Of a stretch of DNA of 64,000 bases, positions 1 through 8,100 are shown in pieces. The DNA comes from Devosia sp. 2618 (GTDB lineage: Bacteria > Pseudomonadota > Alphaproteobacteria > Rhizobiales > Devosiaceae), in assembly GCF_040546815.1 (NCBI RefSeq), contig NZ_JBEPOO010000001.1, positions 124,001 through 188,000 on the forward strand. The letters run 5' to 3'. The number at the start of each line of letters is the position of its first letter. Within the stretch, counting starts at the first letter, position 1. The notes beneath the pieces are model-generated. The model did not search any database. It saw only the letters and a program-made list of their open reading frames with translations, and was not told the origin of the DNA. The position numbers and the translations under genes were made by a program.

Positions 1-708
1 ATCAACGCTGTCGGCCCAGTCTTCGGGGCAGCTCAGCTGGACATAGGTGTGCAGCACCGCACCGGCTTCGCGGTGGGCGGAAATGCCCTTGCCGGGGCTG
101 AGCGAGAACATGCCGCCATCGCCAACCGCAGCGGCGGTCGCGGGGTGGCGGGCATCCACGTCGTAGAGATAGGTCTCGACATAGGTGGTGCCGGTATAGG
201 CGGGTTTGACGTCGGTCAGCAGTGGGCGAACCTTTGACCAGGCGCCGTCGGCACCAATCAGAATGTCACTGATGACATGAGTGCCATCGGTGAAGGTCAG
301 CTCATGTTTGCCCTGGCCGAGGGCGGTGACGCTGGCGAGCTTTTTGCCCCACTGAATGGTGCCTTCGGGCAGGGACTCCCGCAGGATACGACGCAAGTCG
401 CCGCGCAGCACTTCGGGACGCGTGTCCTTGCCATCATCGGGCTCGTCGAGCAGCACGGTGCCATCCTGAGCGAGCACGCGGGAGGCGGCACCGCCTTCGT
501 GGATGATGGCGCGGAACTGCTCGGTAAGGCCGGCATCGGCGAGGGCGAGCTGGCCATAATAGGTGTGAATGTCGAGCTGGCCGCCCTGGGTACGGGCTTC
601 GGGCGAGGCTTCGCTTTCATAGATGGTTGATGGGATACCCTGCACATGCAGGACGCGGGCGAGCATCAGGCCGCCGAGGCCGCCGCCGATGATTGTGACT
701 GGTGTCAT
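1..708 (-). CDS. TetX-like FAD-dependent monooxygenase, partial (3' end off the left edge)
   Basis: Reads from the ATG at 706-708 leftward off the window, leaving 236 residues. Seen: an N-terminal FAD-binding motif GGGLGGL (residues 8-14), a segment RGDLRRIL (102-109) and the second FAD motif GADGAWSKVRP (152-162). Known: this order, with an EAR-x-x-GGxLD stretch near residue 37-46, is that of the TetX group of class A flavin monooxygenases, which hydroxylate small aromatic or polycyclic compounds using NAD(P)H and oxygen. The substrate cannot be told from sequence. The gene diverges from a TetR regulator and two identical palindromes lie between them, so it is probably repressed by that regulator until a ligand appears. 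The missing C-terminal substrate domain prevents a firmer subfamily call. Confidence 0.85.
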   Translation of the reverse strand, partial: MTPVTIIGGGLGGLMLARVLHVQGIPSTIYESEASPEARTQGGQLDIHTYYGQLALADAGLTEQFRAIIHEGGAASRVLAQDGTVLLDEPDDGKDTRPEVLRGDLRRILRESLPEGTIQWGKKLASVTALGQGKHELTFTDGTHVISDILIGADGAWSKVRPLLTDVKPAYTGTTYVETYLYDVDARHPATAAAVGDGGMFSLSPGKGISAHREAGAVLHTYVQLSCPEDWADSVD

Positions 709-734
709 GGTGAACTCCTGTTGAAAAAACTGGC

Positions 735-749
735 TGGAACGCCGTTCCA
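735..749. promoter_or_regulatory. Inverted-repeat operator 1, probable TetR site
   Basis: Perfect palindrome TGGAACGCCGTTCCA with 7-base arms around one central base. An identical 15-mer lies 26 bases further on. It sits 26 bases before the start of the divergent monooxygenase. A duplicated site between a TetR gene and a divergent target is the classic TetR layout; binding is inferred. Confidence 0.75.
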
Positions 750-760
750 TTAATAGTAAT

Positions 761-775
761 TGGAACGCCGTTCCA
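761..775. promoter_or_regulatory. Inverted-repeat operator 2, probable TetR site
   Basis: Second identical copy of TGGAACGCCGTTCCA, 26 bases (about 2.5 helical turns) from the first and ending 11 bases before the chosen TetR start. A TTG at 760 opens the same reading frame but would place coding sequence inside this operator, which argues for the start at 787 or 796. Confidence 0.75.
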
Positions 776-786
776 GTGATGTCAAG

Positions 787-1467
787 ATGGTGCCCATGGC
801 AAATTCGATTCCGCAGACCGAACGCCGCCGCGAAGGGCTCTCCAAGGAGCGCATTGTCGAGGCGGCCATTGAGATCCTCGACAGTACTGGCGAAAGCGGG
901 CTGACCTTTCGCGCGCTGGCGGCGCGGCTGGCGACGGGGAGTGGCGCGATCTATTGGCACGTCGCCAACAAGGACGAGCTATTGGCGGCGGCGACCGACC
1001 ATATCGTGGCGCGCGTGATGGCAGAGATGGCCAAGAGCGCTGGGCCACGCGAGGCAGTGCGGACCATTGCGCTGGGTGTGTTCGATGCGATCGACGTGCA
1101 TCCCTGGGTCGGGGCGCAGATGCAGCGCGCGCCGTGGCACACTTCGATGCTGCAGATTTTCGACAGTATCGGGCGGCAGCTAGAGGCGCTGGGCGTGCCG
1201 CAGGCAGCACAGTTTGACGCGGCGACGGCGCTATTGAGCTACATTCTGGGCGTGGCCGGGCAGAACGCGTCGAACGCGCGGATGCATGGGCATGACCCCG
1301 ACCGGGCGGGCGTTTTGGCCAAGACCGCCGCGCACTGGGCGCAACTGGACGCGGCGGAGTATCCGTTCGTCACCAAGGTGGCGGATCAGATGAACGATCA
1401 CGACGATACGGCGCAGTTTTTGGCCGGGATCGATCTGATCATGGCTGGGATCGAAGCGCTGACGTGA
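787..1467 (+). CDS. TetR/AcrR-family transcriptional repressor
   Basis: A 226-residue protein with a canonical TetR N-terminal helix-turn-helix. Around residues 35-65 one sees TFRALAARLATGSGAIYWHV followed by NKDELL, the recognition-helix pattern of the family. The rest is the alpha-helical ligand-binding and dimerisation half and gives no ligand identity. It is divergent to the TetX-like monooxygenase, with two identical palindromes between them, so it most likely represses both genes. Start choice: ATG at 787 clears the operators; ATG at 796 is equally possible; neither has a strong ribosome-binding site. TTG at 760 was rejected because it lies within operator 2. Confidence 0.88.
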   Translation: MVPMANSIPQTERRREGLSKERIVEAAIEILDSTGESGLTFRALAARLATGSGAIYWHVANKDELLAAATDHIVARVMAEMAKSAGPREAVRTIALGVFDAIDVHPWVGAQMQRAPWHTSMLQIFDSIGRQLEALGVPQAAQFDAATALLSYILGVAGQNASNARMHGHDPDRAGVLAKTAAHWAQLDAAEYPFVTKVADQMNDHDDTAQFLAGIDLIMAGIEALT

Positions 1468-1470
1468 GGC

Positions 1471-1962
1471 TTAGTCCGCACAGTCCAGCGGCAGGATGGC
1501 GGAGAGTTCACCTTTGGCCGGTTCGAGATGGCCTTCTTCGATGTGGAGCGGGCGGAACGGCGGGGCGGCCTGATTGGCGGGCTGGACCAGTTTGAGCGTG
1601 TAGCAGCCGGCAAACTGGGTGTGCTCGCCTGCCTCGTTGACCGCGTCGATGGCGACGGGGAGCTTGTAATAAATGCTGCCGGCGGCGCCTTCTGAATCTT
1701 CCTCGCCGGTCAGCACCGTCACCGTTTTGGTATCGGCATAGCCCTTGGCGAATTCCTCGAATTTGGCGGTGATTTCGGCCGGGTCAGTTTCCTCGTGCTG
1801 GTAATAGGACCAGGCGCGGGTCAACTCGTTGCGGGCGACGGCGTTGTAGAACGAGGTGATGGTGCTGGTGGCCGTGGAACGGTCATCGATATAGCCATCG
1901 TCTGCAAAGGCGGCAGTGGACACGAGCACGGCAAGCGAAGCGGCAAGCAGCAGGCGGGGCAT
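1471..1962 (-). CDS. Small secreted protein of unknown function
   Basis: A 163-residue protein starting at ATG 1960-1962, preceded by GAGGTG at good spacing. Longer in-frame starts would bury the signal peptide. Residues 1-20 (MPRLLLAASLAVLVSTAAFA) are a Sec signal peptide with an A-F-A cleavage site. The mature part has no motif I recognise; it holds two cysteines (in a GCYTL segment and near the C-terminus) that could form a disulfide. The gene converges on the TetR gene with only 3 bases between stop codons. Likely periplasmic; function unknown. Confidence 0.7.
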   Translation of the reverse strand: MPRLLLAASLAVLVSTAAFADDGYIDDRSTATSTITSFYNAVARNELTRAWSYYQHEETDPAEITAKFEEFAKGYADTKTVTVLTGEEDSEGAAGSIYYKLPVAIDAVNEAGEHTQFAGCYTLKLVQPANQAAPPFRPLHIEEGHLEPAKGELSAILPLDCAD

Positions 1963-2100
1963 GACGGGCACCTCATCGATAACGATCATCAGCACTATCG
2001 CATATGTTATGGCGAAAGTGGGCCAGCGGGGGCCGCTTTGACTGGCGTTCGTCAATCGGGCTCCCTATCTTGAGGCCAACACGAATAGAGTATTGTTGTC

Positions 2101-5010
2101 ATGACTTCCCATCCCGCCTTCGAATTGATCCGCGACGAGCATGTTGGGGAGGCCAATTCTCAGGCGCAATTGTTCCGGCACAAAAAGACCGGCGCCGAAG
2201 TGCTCAGCCTGATCAATGACGACGAAAACAAGGTGTTCGGCATCACCTTCAAGACGCCGCCCGATGACTCGACGGGCGTGGCGCATATCCTGGAACATTC
2301 GGTGCTGTGCGGGTCGCGCAAATACCCGGTCAAAAAGCCGTTCGTCGAGCTGATCAAGGGATCGCTCAACACCTTTCTCAACGCCATGACATTCCCGGAC
2401 AAGACCGCCTATCCGGTGGCCAGCCAGAACCTCAAGGACTTCTACAACCTCGTCGATGTCTATCTCGACGCGGTGTTTTTTCCGCTGATTTCCGAGGATA
2501 CGTTCCGGCAGGAAGGTTGGCACTACGAGCTTGAGGATACCAAGGCGCCGCTGGTTTATAAGGGCGTGGTGTTCAACGAAATGAAGGGCGTGTTCCAATC
2601 GCCCGACGCGGTGATGCGCGATATTTCGCAGCGCTCGATTTATCCCGACACCACCTATGGCGTGAGCTCGGGCGGCGATCCCAAGGCTATTCCCGACCTG
2701 ACCTATCAGCAGTTCAAGCGCTTCCACGAGACGTTCTACCACCCGTCCAATACGCGGGCGTTTTTCTCGGGTGACGACGACGCGAACGAACGGCTGGCGA
2801 TCCTCGATGCCTATTTTAGCCAGTTCGAGCGGACCAATGTGGACGCAGAGGTCAAACTCCAGCCGCGCTTTAATGCGCCGCGCTCAGTGGTGGCGACCTA
2901 TGCCGGCACCAAGGAAGAGGGCAAGGCGCGCGACGGCATGGTCTCGGTCAACTGGATGATCGATCCGCCGGCCGACCGCGCGGAATCGCTGAGCCACGGC
3001 ATGCTGAGCTATCTGCTGGCCGGCAATTCGGCGGCACCTTTGCGCAAGGCACTAACCGAAAGCGGCCTGGGCGAGGGCATGACCGGCGGCGGCATTGGTG
3101 GAGGGTTGCGCCAGCCGATGGCGAGCTTTGGCATGAAGGGGATCGACGCGGCGGATGCCGAAAAGGTGGAGGCGCTGATCCTCTCGACGCTCGAAGCGAT
3201 TGCCGAGCAGGGCTTTGCGGCCGACCAGCTGGAAGCGGCGGCCAATACTTTTGAGTTCTCGCTGCGCGAGAACAATACCGGGTCCTATCCGCGTGGCATG
3301 GTCTATATGTTCAATGCGCTGGGGACCTGGCTGCATGGCGGCGATCCGATTGCGCCATTGGCGTTTGAAGACGCGCTGGCGGGGCTCAAGGAGAAGGCTG
3401 CGAACGGCCATTTCGAGCGCGAAATCCGCCGCCTGTTCCTCGACAATATGCATCGCACGACGGTGACGCTGAGCGCTGATCCTGGGCAGGGCGCAAGGGA
3501 AACGGCCAAGGAAGTCGAGATTTTGGCCGGTGTGCGCGCCGGGCTGGATGAGAAGGCGCTGGAAGAAACCGTCGCCGAGACCGAAAAGCTCAAGGCGCTG
3601 CAGGAAGCCGTGGATGATCCGGCTGAACTGGCGAAAATCCCGACCCTGACGCTGGCCGATCTGCCACGGGAATCGCGCACCACGCCGATCGATATCGGCA
3701 CGTTGGGCGATGCGCGGTTGTTCTACCACGACCTGCCGACGCTGGGGATTTTGTACCTCGATTTCGGCTTTGACCTGCATGTGCTCGACAAGGGGCTGCT
3801 GCCCTATCTGCCGCTGTTCGGGCGGGCGCTGCTGCAGACCGGCACGAGCAAGGAAGACTTCGTGTCGCTGACGCAGCGCATCGGGCGGTCAACCGGCGGC
3901 ATTGCGCAACATCGGGGCCTCTCTGCTCGACGGGGCAGCGATGGTAGTGCGGCGTGGTTTTTCCTCTCGGGCAAGGCCGTGCCGGACAAGATCGAGGAAA
4001 TGCTCGCCATCATGGGCGATGTGCTGCTCGATGCGCGGCTCGATAATCGCGAGCGCTTCAAACAGATGGCGCTCGAGGAAAAGGCCGGATTCGAAGCGCG
4101 ACTGGTGCCGAGCGGCAATGCGATTGTGGATACGCGGCTGAAATCCGGGCTGACGGAAGCGAGCTGGATTGCCGAGCAGATCGGTGGCGTCAGCTATCTC
4201 AGCTTCCTGCGCGATCTGGTGAAGCGGGTCGATAGCGATTGGGATGGCGTGCACGCGGCGCTGGTGCGTATCCGCGATACGCTGTTCAACCGGGGTCGCA
4301 TGGTGGTCAATGTGACCGCCGACGGCGCGCTGTGGAACCGGGCCAAGGGCGAGATCGAGAGCTTCCTGACGCGCCTGCCGAATGGCGATTTCCCCTATGC
4401 CGACTGGAGCATCGACTATGCGCCGAAGTCGGAAGGGCTGATCATTCCGGCGCAGGTCAACTATGTGGGCAAGGGGGCAAATCTGCGGGCGCTCGGGTTC
4501 GAGTTGACCGGCGCATCGAGCGTGGTGCTGAAGTTTTTGAACACCACCTATCTCTGGGACAAGGTGCGTGTGCAGGGCGGCGCCTATGGCGGGTCGAGCC
4601 GGTTCGATCTGACCTCGGGCAATTTCAGCTTCTTGAGCTATCGCGATCCGAACCTGCTCAAGACGCTCGATGCCTATGATGGGGCAAGTAAGGCGCTCAA
4701 TGCCGGGATCGGTGAGAACGATCTGACGCGCTCGATCATTGGTGTGATCGGCGATGTGGATGGCTATGAGTTCCCCGATGCCAAAGGCTATTCGTCGATG
4801 TGGCGGCAGCTGACGGGCACGACGGACGCGATCCGCCAGCAGCGGCGTGACGAGATTTTGGGGACGACTGGGGCTGACTTCAAGCGGCTGGCGGAGGCGG
4901 TGGATGCCGTGGCCCAGCATGGCCATGTAGTGGTGCTGGGTGGTGAAGCGGCGATCAATGCGGCCAATGAGCAGCGGCCGGGGTTGTTGGCGGTGACGAA
5001 GGTGATGTGA
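2101..5010 (+). CDS. M16C family zinc metalloprotease (presequence-protease type)
   Basis: A 969-residue insulinase-family protease. The inverted zinc motif HILEH is at residues 62-66 and the third zinc ligand is Glu160 in GVVFNEMKG. The spacing of about 94 residues between the last His and this Glu is typical of subfamily M16C (PreP/Cym1), as is a single chain near 970 residues carrying two M16 halves. Known members digest unstructured peptides inside a closed chamber; in bacteria they are thought to clear signal peptides and peptide fragments. No signal peptide is visible, so it is probably cytoplasmic. It stands alone, with unrelated genes on either side. Confidence 0.93.
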   Translation: MTSHPAFELIRDEHVGEANSQAQLFRHKKTGAEVLSLINDDENKVFGITFKTPPDDSTGVAHILEHSVLCGSRKYPVKKPFVELIKGSLNTFLNAMTFPDKTAYPVASQNLKDFYNLVDVYLDAVFFPLISEDTFRQEGWHYELEDTKAPLVYKGVVFNEMKGVFQSPDAVMRDISQRSIYPDTTYGVSSGGDPKAIPDLTYQQFKRFHETFYHPSNTRAFFSGDDDANERLAILDAYFSQFERTNVDAEVKLQPRFNAPRSVVATYAGTKEEGKARDGMVSVNWMIDPPADRAESLSHGMLSYLLAGNSAAPLRKALTESGLGEGMTGGGIGGGLRQPMASFGMKGIDAADAEKVEALILSTLEAIAEQGFAADQLEAAANTFEFSLRENNTGSYPRGMVYMFNALGTWLHGGDPIAPLAFEDALAGLKEKAANGHFEREIRRLFLDNMHRTTVTLSADPGQGARETAKEVEILAGVRAGLDEKALEETVAETEKLKALQEAVDDPAELAKIPTLTLADLPRESRTTPIDIGTLGDARLFYHDLPTLGILYLDFGFDLHVLDKGLLPYLPLFGRALLQTGTSKEDFVSLTQRIGRSTGGIAQHRGLSARRGSDGSAAWFFLSGKAVPDKIEEMLAIMGDVLLDARLDNRERFKQMALEEKAGFEARLVPSGNAIVDTRLKSGLTEASWIAEQIGGVSYLSFLRDLVKRVDSDWDGVHAALVRIRDTLFNRGRMVVNVTADGALWNRAKGEIESFLTRLPNGDFPYADWSIDYAPKSEGLIIPAQVNYVGKGANLRALGFELTGASSVVLKFLNTTYLWDKVRVQGGAYGGSSRFDLTSGNFSFLSYRDPNLLKTLDAYDGASKALNAGIGENDLTRSIIGVIGDVDGYEFPDAKGYSSMWRQLTGTTDAIRQQRRDEILGTTGADFKRLAEAVDAVAQHGHVVVLGGEAAINAANEQRPGLLAVTKVM

Positions 5011-5378
5011 GGGGCGGGCTTTGTGCTGAGCCGATATTGCGGTGCGTGTGACTCACCCCCACCCTTGATCCCTCCCCGCAAGGGGGAGGGTGTCGACTGA
5101 GAGGTATGGCTGGCTGGTGGGTGGGGAGAGAGCTGGGGCACGCCCTCGTGGTTCGACAGGCTCACCATGAGGGCTACTGGTGGTCGGGGCTCGGTTTCGC
5201 GACTGGACGCCTTCTTCACCTCTCCCCTGAGGGGAGAGGTCGGCGCGGAGCGCCGGGTGAGGGGTTCGGTGGTTGGTGCGTCTGCGGTGCCTCAACTTGA
5301 CACTGAACCCCTCACCCCAACCCTCTCCCCTCAGGGGCGAGGGGGTTGTCTGGTGGGTGAGGTGAGGGCGTTGTGCTC
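5011..5378. repeat. Gene-free stretch filled with GC-rich palindromic repeats
   Basis: This 368-base gap between convergent genes contains four hairpin units and no credible gene. CCCTCCCC/GGGGAGGG has arms at 5070-5077 and 5083-5090. GCCCTCGTGGT...ACCATGAGGGC spans 5142-5174. ACCTCTCCCC/GGGGAGAGGT spans 5218-5240, with 10-base perfect arms. A related CCCTC-rich unit lies at about 5309-5343. Similar units recur at 10150, 10241, 15282 and 63265. They look like REP-type intergenic elements. No T-run follows them, so classical terminator function is doubtful. Confidence 0.75.
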
Positions 5379-6392
5379 CTAAGCGCTCAACGCCTTGGTC
5401 AAGTAGGGCAAACTGATATCCATGCGGTAGTCGACGCTGGAGTGGTTGTCGGGGAATTCTTCGTAGCGGTGGGGGATATTCTTTTCGTCCAGCGTGCGGT
5501 GGATGCGGCGGGTGCCGTAGAGGATGTTGTATTGGTCGTCGGTGCCGCAATCGAGGAAGAAGGCCTTGAGGGTGCCGATGGCGTCGGCGTGGGTTTTGAC
5601 CAGATGGGCTGGATCGAACGCCAGCCAGTTGGTCCAGCGGTCTTCGATCAGCTCGCAGGTATAGGGATCGACCGGCAGGCGCAGGCCGAGGAAGGTGTCT
5701 GGATTTGGGTCCGGATCAAAGCTGGCGGCTTGCGCCAGGATCATCAGCGTATTGATGTCCTTGTCGCCGGGCTTGGGCTTGGCTTCAAAGGCTTTGAACC
5801 AGGTTTCGATGGAGAGGCCTTGTTTGGCGAGTTCGCGCAGCAGAGGCGGGAATTCGGGCAGGTAGAGCGTTTCAAAACCGGCATCGCCGGAATGGCTGGC
5901 GGCGGCGGCCCAGACATTTGGGAACATCATGGCGTGATAGAGCGCGCCAAAACCGCCCGAGCTTTTGCCGAAAACGCCGCGCTTGCCGGCGCCGCCGCAG
6001 GCAAAACGGGTTTCAACGGCTGGCAGCATTTCTTCGATCAGAAAACTCGCCCAGCGGCCCATCACGGCACTATCGACATATTGGTTGCCGCCCAGGCGCG
6101 TAAAGCAATCGGGGAAGGCGACGGCGACCGGCGGCATAGCACCTGAGCCGATCAGGCGATCAAGCCGTTCCGGCACGTTTTCGCCAAGGCCTTTCCAGGA
6201 TGTGTGGGCGGGGCCACCTGCGGTATAGCCGACGAGATCAACCAGCAGCGGCAGGTCTTTGCCGTCATGGCCATGGGGCACATAGACATCGACAATGCGG
6301 GTGGTGTCTTCGTCCAACCGGTTGCCGGCCAGCAGCGCGCTATCGACGGTGAGGCGGTGGACGGTGCCCACGGGGTGATTGTGTCGGCGCAT
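5379..6392 (-). CDS. Esterase D/putative esterase-family alpha/beta hydrolase
   Basis: A 337-residue protein starting at ATG 6390-6392, with GGGGAA upstream at suitable spacing. A longer in-frame extension has no family resemblance. The nucleophile elbow GKSSGGFGAL lies near residue 141, an acid is offered by DCGTDDQYN, and the catalytic His by DNHSSVDYR near the C-terminus. This arrangement fits the esterase/antigen-85-like family (PF00756), which includes carboxylesterases and S-formylglutathione hydrolases. The substrate is undetermined. No signal peptide is seen. It diverges from the ExoD gene, 119 bases apart. Confidence 0.85.
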   Translation of the reverse strand: MRRHNHPVGTVHRLTVDSALLAGNRLDEDTTRIVDVYVPHGHDGKDLPLLVDLVGYTAGGPAHTSWKGLGENVPERLDRLIGSGAMPPVAVAFPDCFTRLGGNQYVDSAVMGRWASFLIEEMLPAVETRFACGGAGKRGVFGKSSGGFGALYHAMMFPNVWAAAASHSGDAGFETLYLPEFPPLLRELAKQGLSIETWFKAFEAKPKPGDKDINTLMILAQAASFDPDPNPDTFLGLRLPVDPYTCELIEDRWTNWLAFDPAHLVKTHADAIGTLKAFFLDCGTDDQYNILYGTRRIHRTLDEKNIPHRYEEFPDNHSSVDYRMDISLPYLTKALSA

Positions 6393-6511
6393 GTGTGATT
6401 TCCCCAAGCTGCAAAACCTCTTTGTCCCGCGCGGGCAAGGCATTGGCAAGGCATGTCGACGGAACGCCGGGCAGGGCGGCGCGTTGCAGTGGGACATGGA
6501 GCGAGTAACGA

Positions 6512-7099
6512 ATGGAAAAGGCCAAGGCCGGCGCGTTGGGGCGGATCGTTGAAAAGGTCGAGCAACGGGTCGAGAACGGCGAGCAGATTTCCATTGGCAT
6601 GATCCAGGCGGTGGCGGGACGACGCGCGGCGGGGCCGATGCTGTTGTTTCCGGCGCTGATCGTAGTGTCGCCGCTCAGCATTATTCCGGGCCTGCCGACG
6701 CTGATCGGGCTCAATACGATTTTGGTGGCGAGCCAGTTTGCGCTGGGTCGCAAGACGATCTGGTTGCCGCGCTGGCTGACTGAACGGTGCCTGCCGGCCA
6801 AGAATGCCAAAAAGCTGCTGGGGTTTTTGAAGCCGGTGACGGCCACCATCGACGGCGTGTCGCGCAAGCGCTGGGGCGCGGTGATGATCGACCCGGTGCT
6901 GCGGCTGGGCGCGGTGGTGTGCATGGCGGTCGGCATGATCATGCCGGCGCTTGAATTCATCCCCTTTACCTCGACCTGGGCGGGGGCGATCATTGCGACA
7001 TTCGGGCTGGCGCTGACGGCGCGCGATGGCATGGTGGCGCTGGCCTGGGTGGCTCTGGTAACGGCTGTCGCGGGTGTCGCGACCTTCCTTTTGGTGTGA
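6512..7099 (+). CDS. ExoD family membrane protein
   Basis: A 195-residue integral membrane protein of the exopolysaccharide synthesis ExoD family (PF06055). Characteristic blocks are GEQISIGMIQAVAGRRAAGP, the hydrophobic PALIVVSPLSIIPGLPTLIG stretch and ALGRKTIWLPRWL. Three to four membrane segments can be drawn, the last two in the C-terminal third. Known: exoD was named from a Sinorhizobium exopolysaccharide and alkali-sensitivity phenotype, but its biochemical role is unsettled. Its stop abuts or overlaps the start of the downstream exonuclease gene, implying co-transcription with the DNA repair pair. Confidence 0.88.
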   Translation: MEKAKAGALGRIVEKVEQRVENGEQISIGMIQAVAGRRAAGPMLLFPALIVVSPLSIIPGLPTLIGLNTILVASQFALGRKTIWLPRWLTERCLPAKNAKKLLGFLKPVTATIDGVSRKRWGAVMIDPVLRLGAVVCMAVGMIMPALEFIPFTSTWAGAIIATFGLALTARDGMVALAWVALVTAVAGVATFLLV

Positions 7100-7101
7100 C
7101 C

Positions 7102-8100
7102 ATGCTGCTGGACCGCAACCTCCATATCCGCGCCATCGACGCCTATATCGACCCCGGCGTGCCGCGCGAGCGGGCGATCATTACCCATGGCCATGCCGAT
7201 CATGCGCGCAGCGGGCACAGGCATGTGCTGGCGACGCCGGACACCATCGCCATCATGAAGGTGCGCTATGGCGAGGATTGCGCCGGGTCGTTTGAGGCGC
7301 TCGATTTCGGCGTGCCGCTTCAGATCGACGATGTGACGATCACGCTGTTTCCGGCCGGGCATGTGCTGGGATCGGCGCAGGTGCTGATCGAAAAGGACGG
7401 GCAGCGTGTGGTGGTGACGGGCGACTACAAGCGCCTCGCCGACCGGACGGCGCAGCCGTTTGAATTGGTGCAATGCGATCTGCTGGTCACCGAGGCGACG
7501 TTCGGGCTGCCGGTATTTCAGCATCCCCATCCAAATGTCGAAATCGGGCGGTTGCTGAAATCGGTGGCGGATCAGCCCGAGCGGAGCCATCTGGTTGGGT
7601 CCTATGCGCTGGGCAAGGCACAGCGGGTGATCGGGCTATTGCGGGACGCGGGGTGGGATGCGCCTATTTATCTGCATGGCGCGATGATCCGGCTGTGCGA
7701 GCTTTATCAGGAGCTTGGCGTCGATTTGGGTGATCTGCGGCCGGCGACGGGGACGGTCAAGGCCGAGATGGCGGGGCAGATCGTGATCGCGCCGCCTTCG
7801 GCCATACGCGACCGGTGGAGCCGGCGTTTTCCCGATCCGGTGGTGTGCCAGGCGTCGGGCTGGATGAGCGTCAAGCAGCGGGCGCGGCAGGCGCTGGTCG
7901 AATTGCCGCTGGTGATTTCGGACCATTGCGACTGGGGCGAGCTGCAGCAGACCATCCGCGACACCAAAGCGGGCACGGTGTGGGTGACCCATGGGCGCGA
8001 GGATGCGCTGGTTTATTGGTGCCAGACACAGGGACTGACGGCCGAACCGCTTAATATCCAGGGCTTTGAGGACGATGGCGGGGAGGGCGCGGAGGAATGA
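7102..8100 (+). CDS. DNA ligase-associated metallo-beta-lactamase-fold exonuclease
   Basis: A 332-residue protein with the metallo-beta-lactamase signature HGHADH (residues 32-37), then FPAGHVLGSAQ, TGDYKR and a C-terminal beta-CASP region ending in SDHCDW and WVTHGRED. This is the 'putative exonuclease, DNA ligase-associated' family, which travels with an ATP-dependent DNA ligase. It probably trims nucleic acid ends during repair in the cytoplasm. The ligase gene follows with an ATGA overlap (8097-8100), so the two are translationally coupled. Start: ATG 7102; a GTG at 7096, overlapping the exoD stop, is an alternative adding two residues. Confidence 0.93.
   Translation: MLLDRNLHIRAIDAYIDPGVPRERAIITHGHADHARSGHRHVLATPDTIAIMKVRYGEDCAGSFEALDFGVPLQIDDVTITLFPAGHVLGSAQVLIEKDGQRVVVTGDYKRLADRTAQPFELVQCDLLVTEATFGLPVFQHPHPNVEIGRLLKSVADQPERSHLVGSYALGKAQRVIGLLRDAGWDAPIYLHGAMIRLCELYQELGVDLGDLRPATGTVKAEMAGQIVIAPPSAIRDRWSRRFPDPVVCQASGWMSVKQRARQALVELPLVISDHCDWGELQQTIRDTKAGTVWVTHGREDALVYWCQTQGLTAEPLNIQGFEDDGGEGAEE

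Noticed and set aside
2065..4926. Long minus-strand open frames opposite the M16C protease, up to 345 codons
   Set aside because: They mirror the plus-strand gene and are arginine/histidine-rich, as expected for antisense frames in GC-rich DNA; no family motif.
5011..5378. Clustered palindromes considered as a CRISPR array
   Set aside because: Units differ in sequence and spacing, there are no uniform spacers, and no cas genes lie anywhere in the window.
5053..5550. Open frames through the 5.0-5.4 kb gap with GEGWGEG-like and VSLSNHEG-like peptides
   Set aside because: These peptides are translations of palindromic repeats, often misannotated as proteins.
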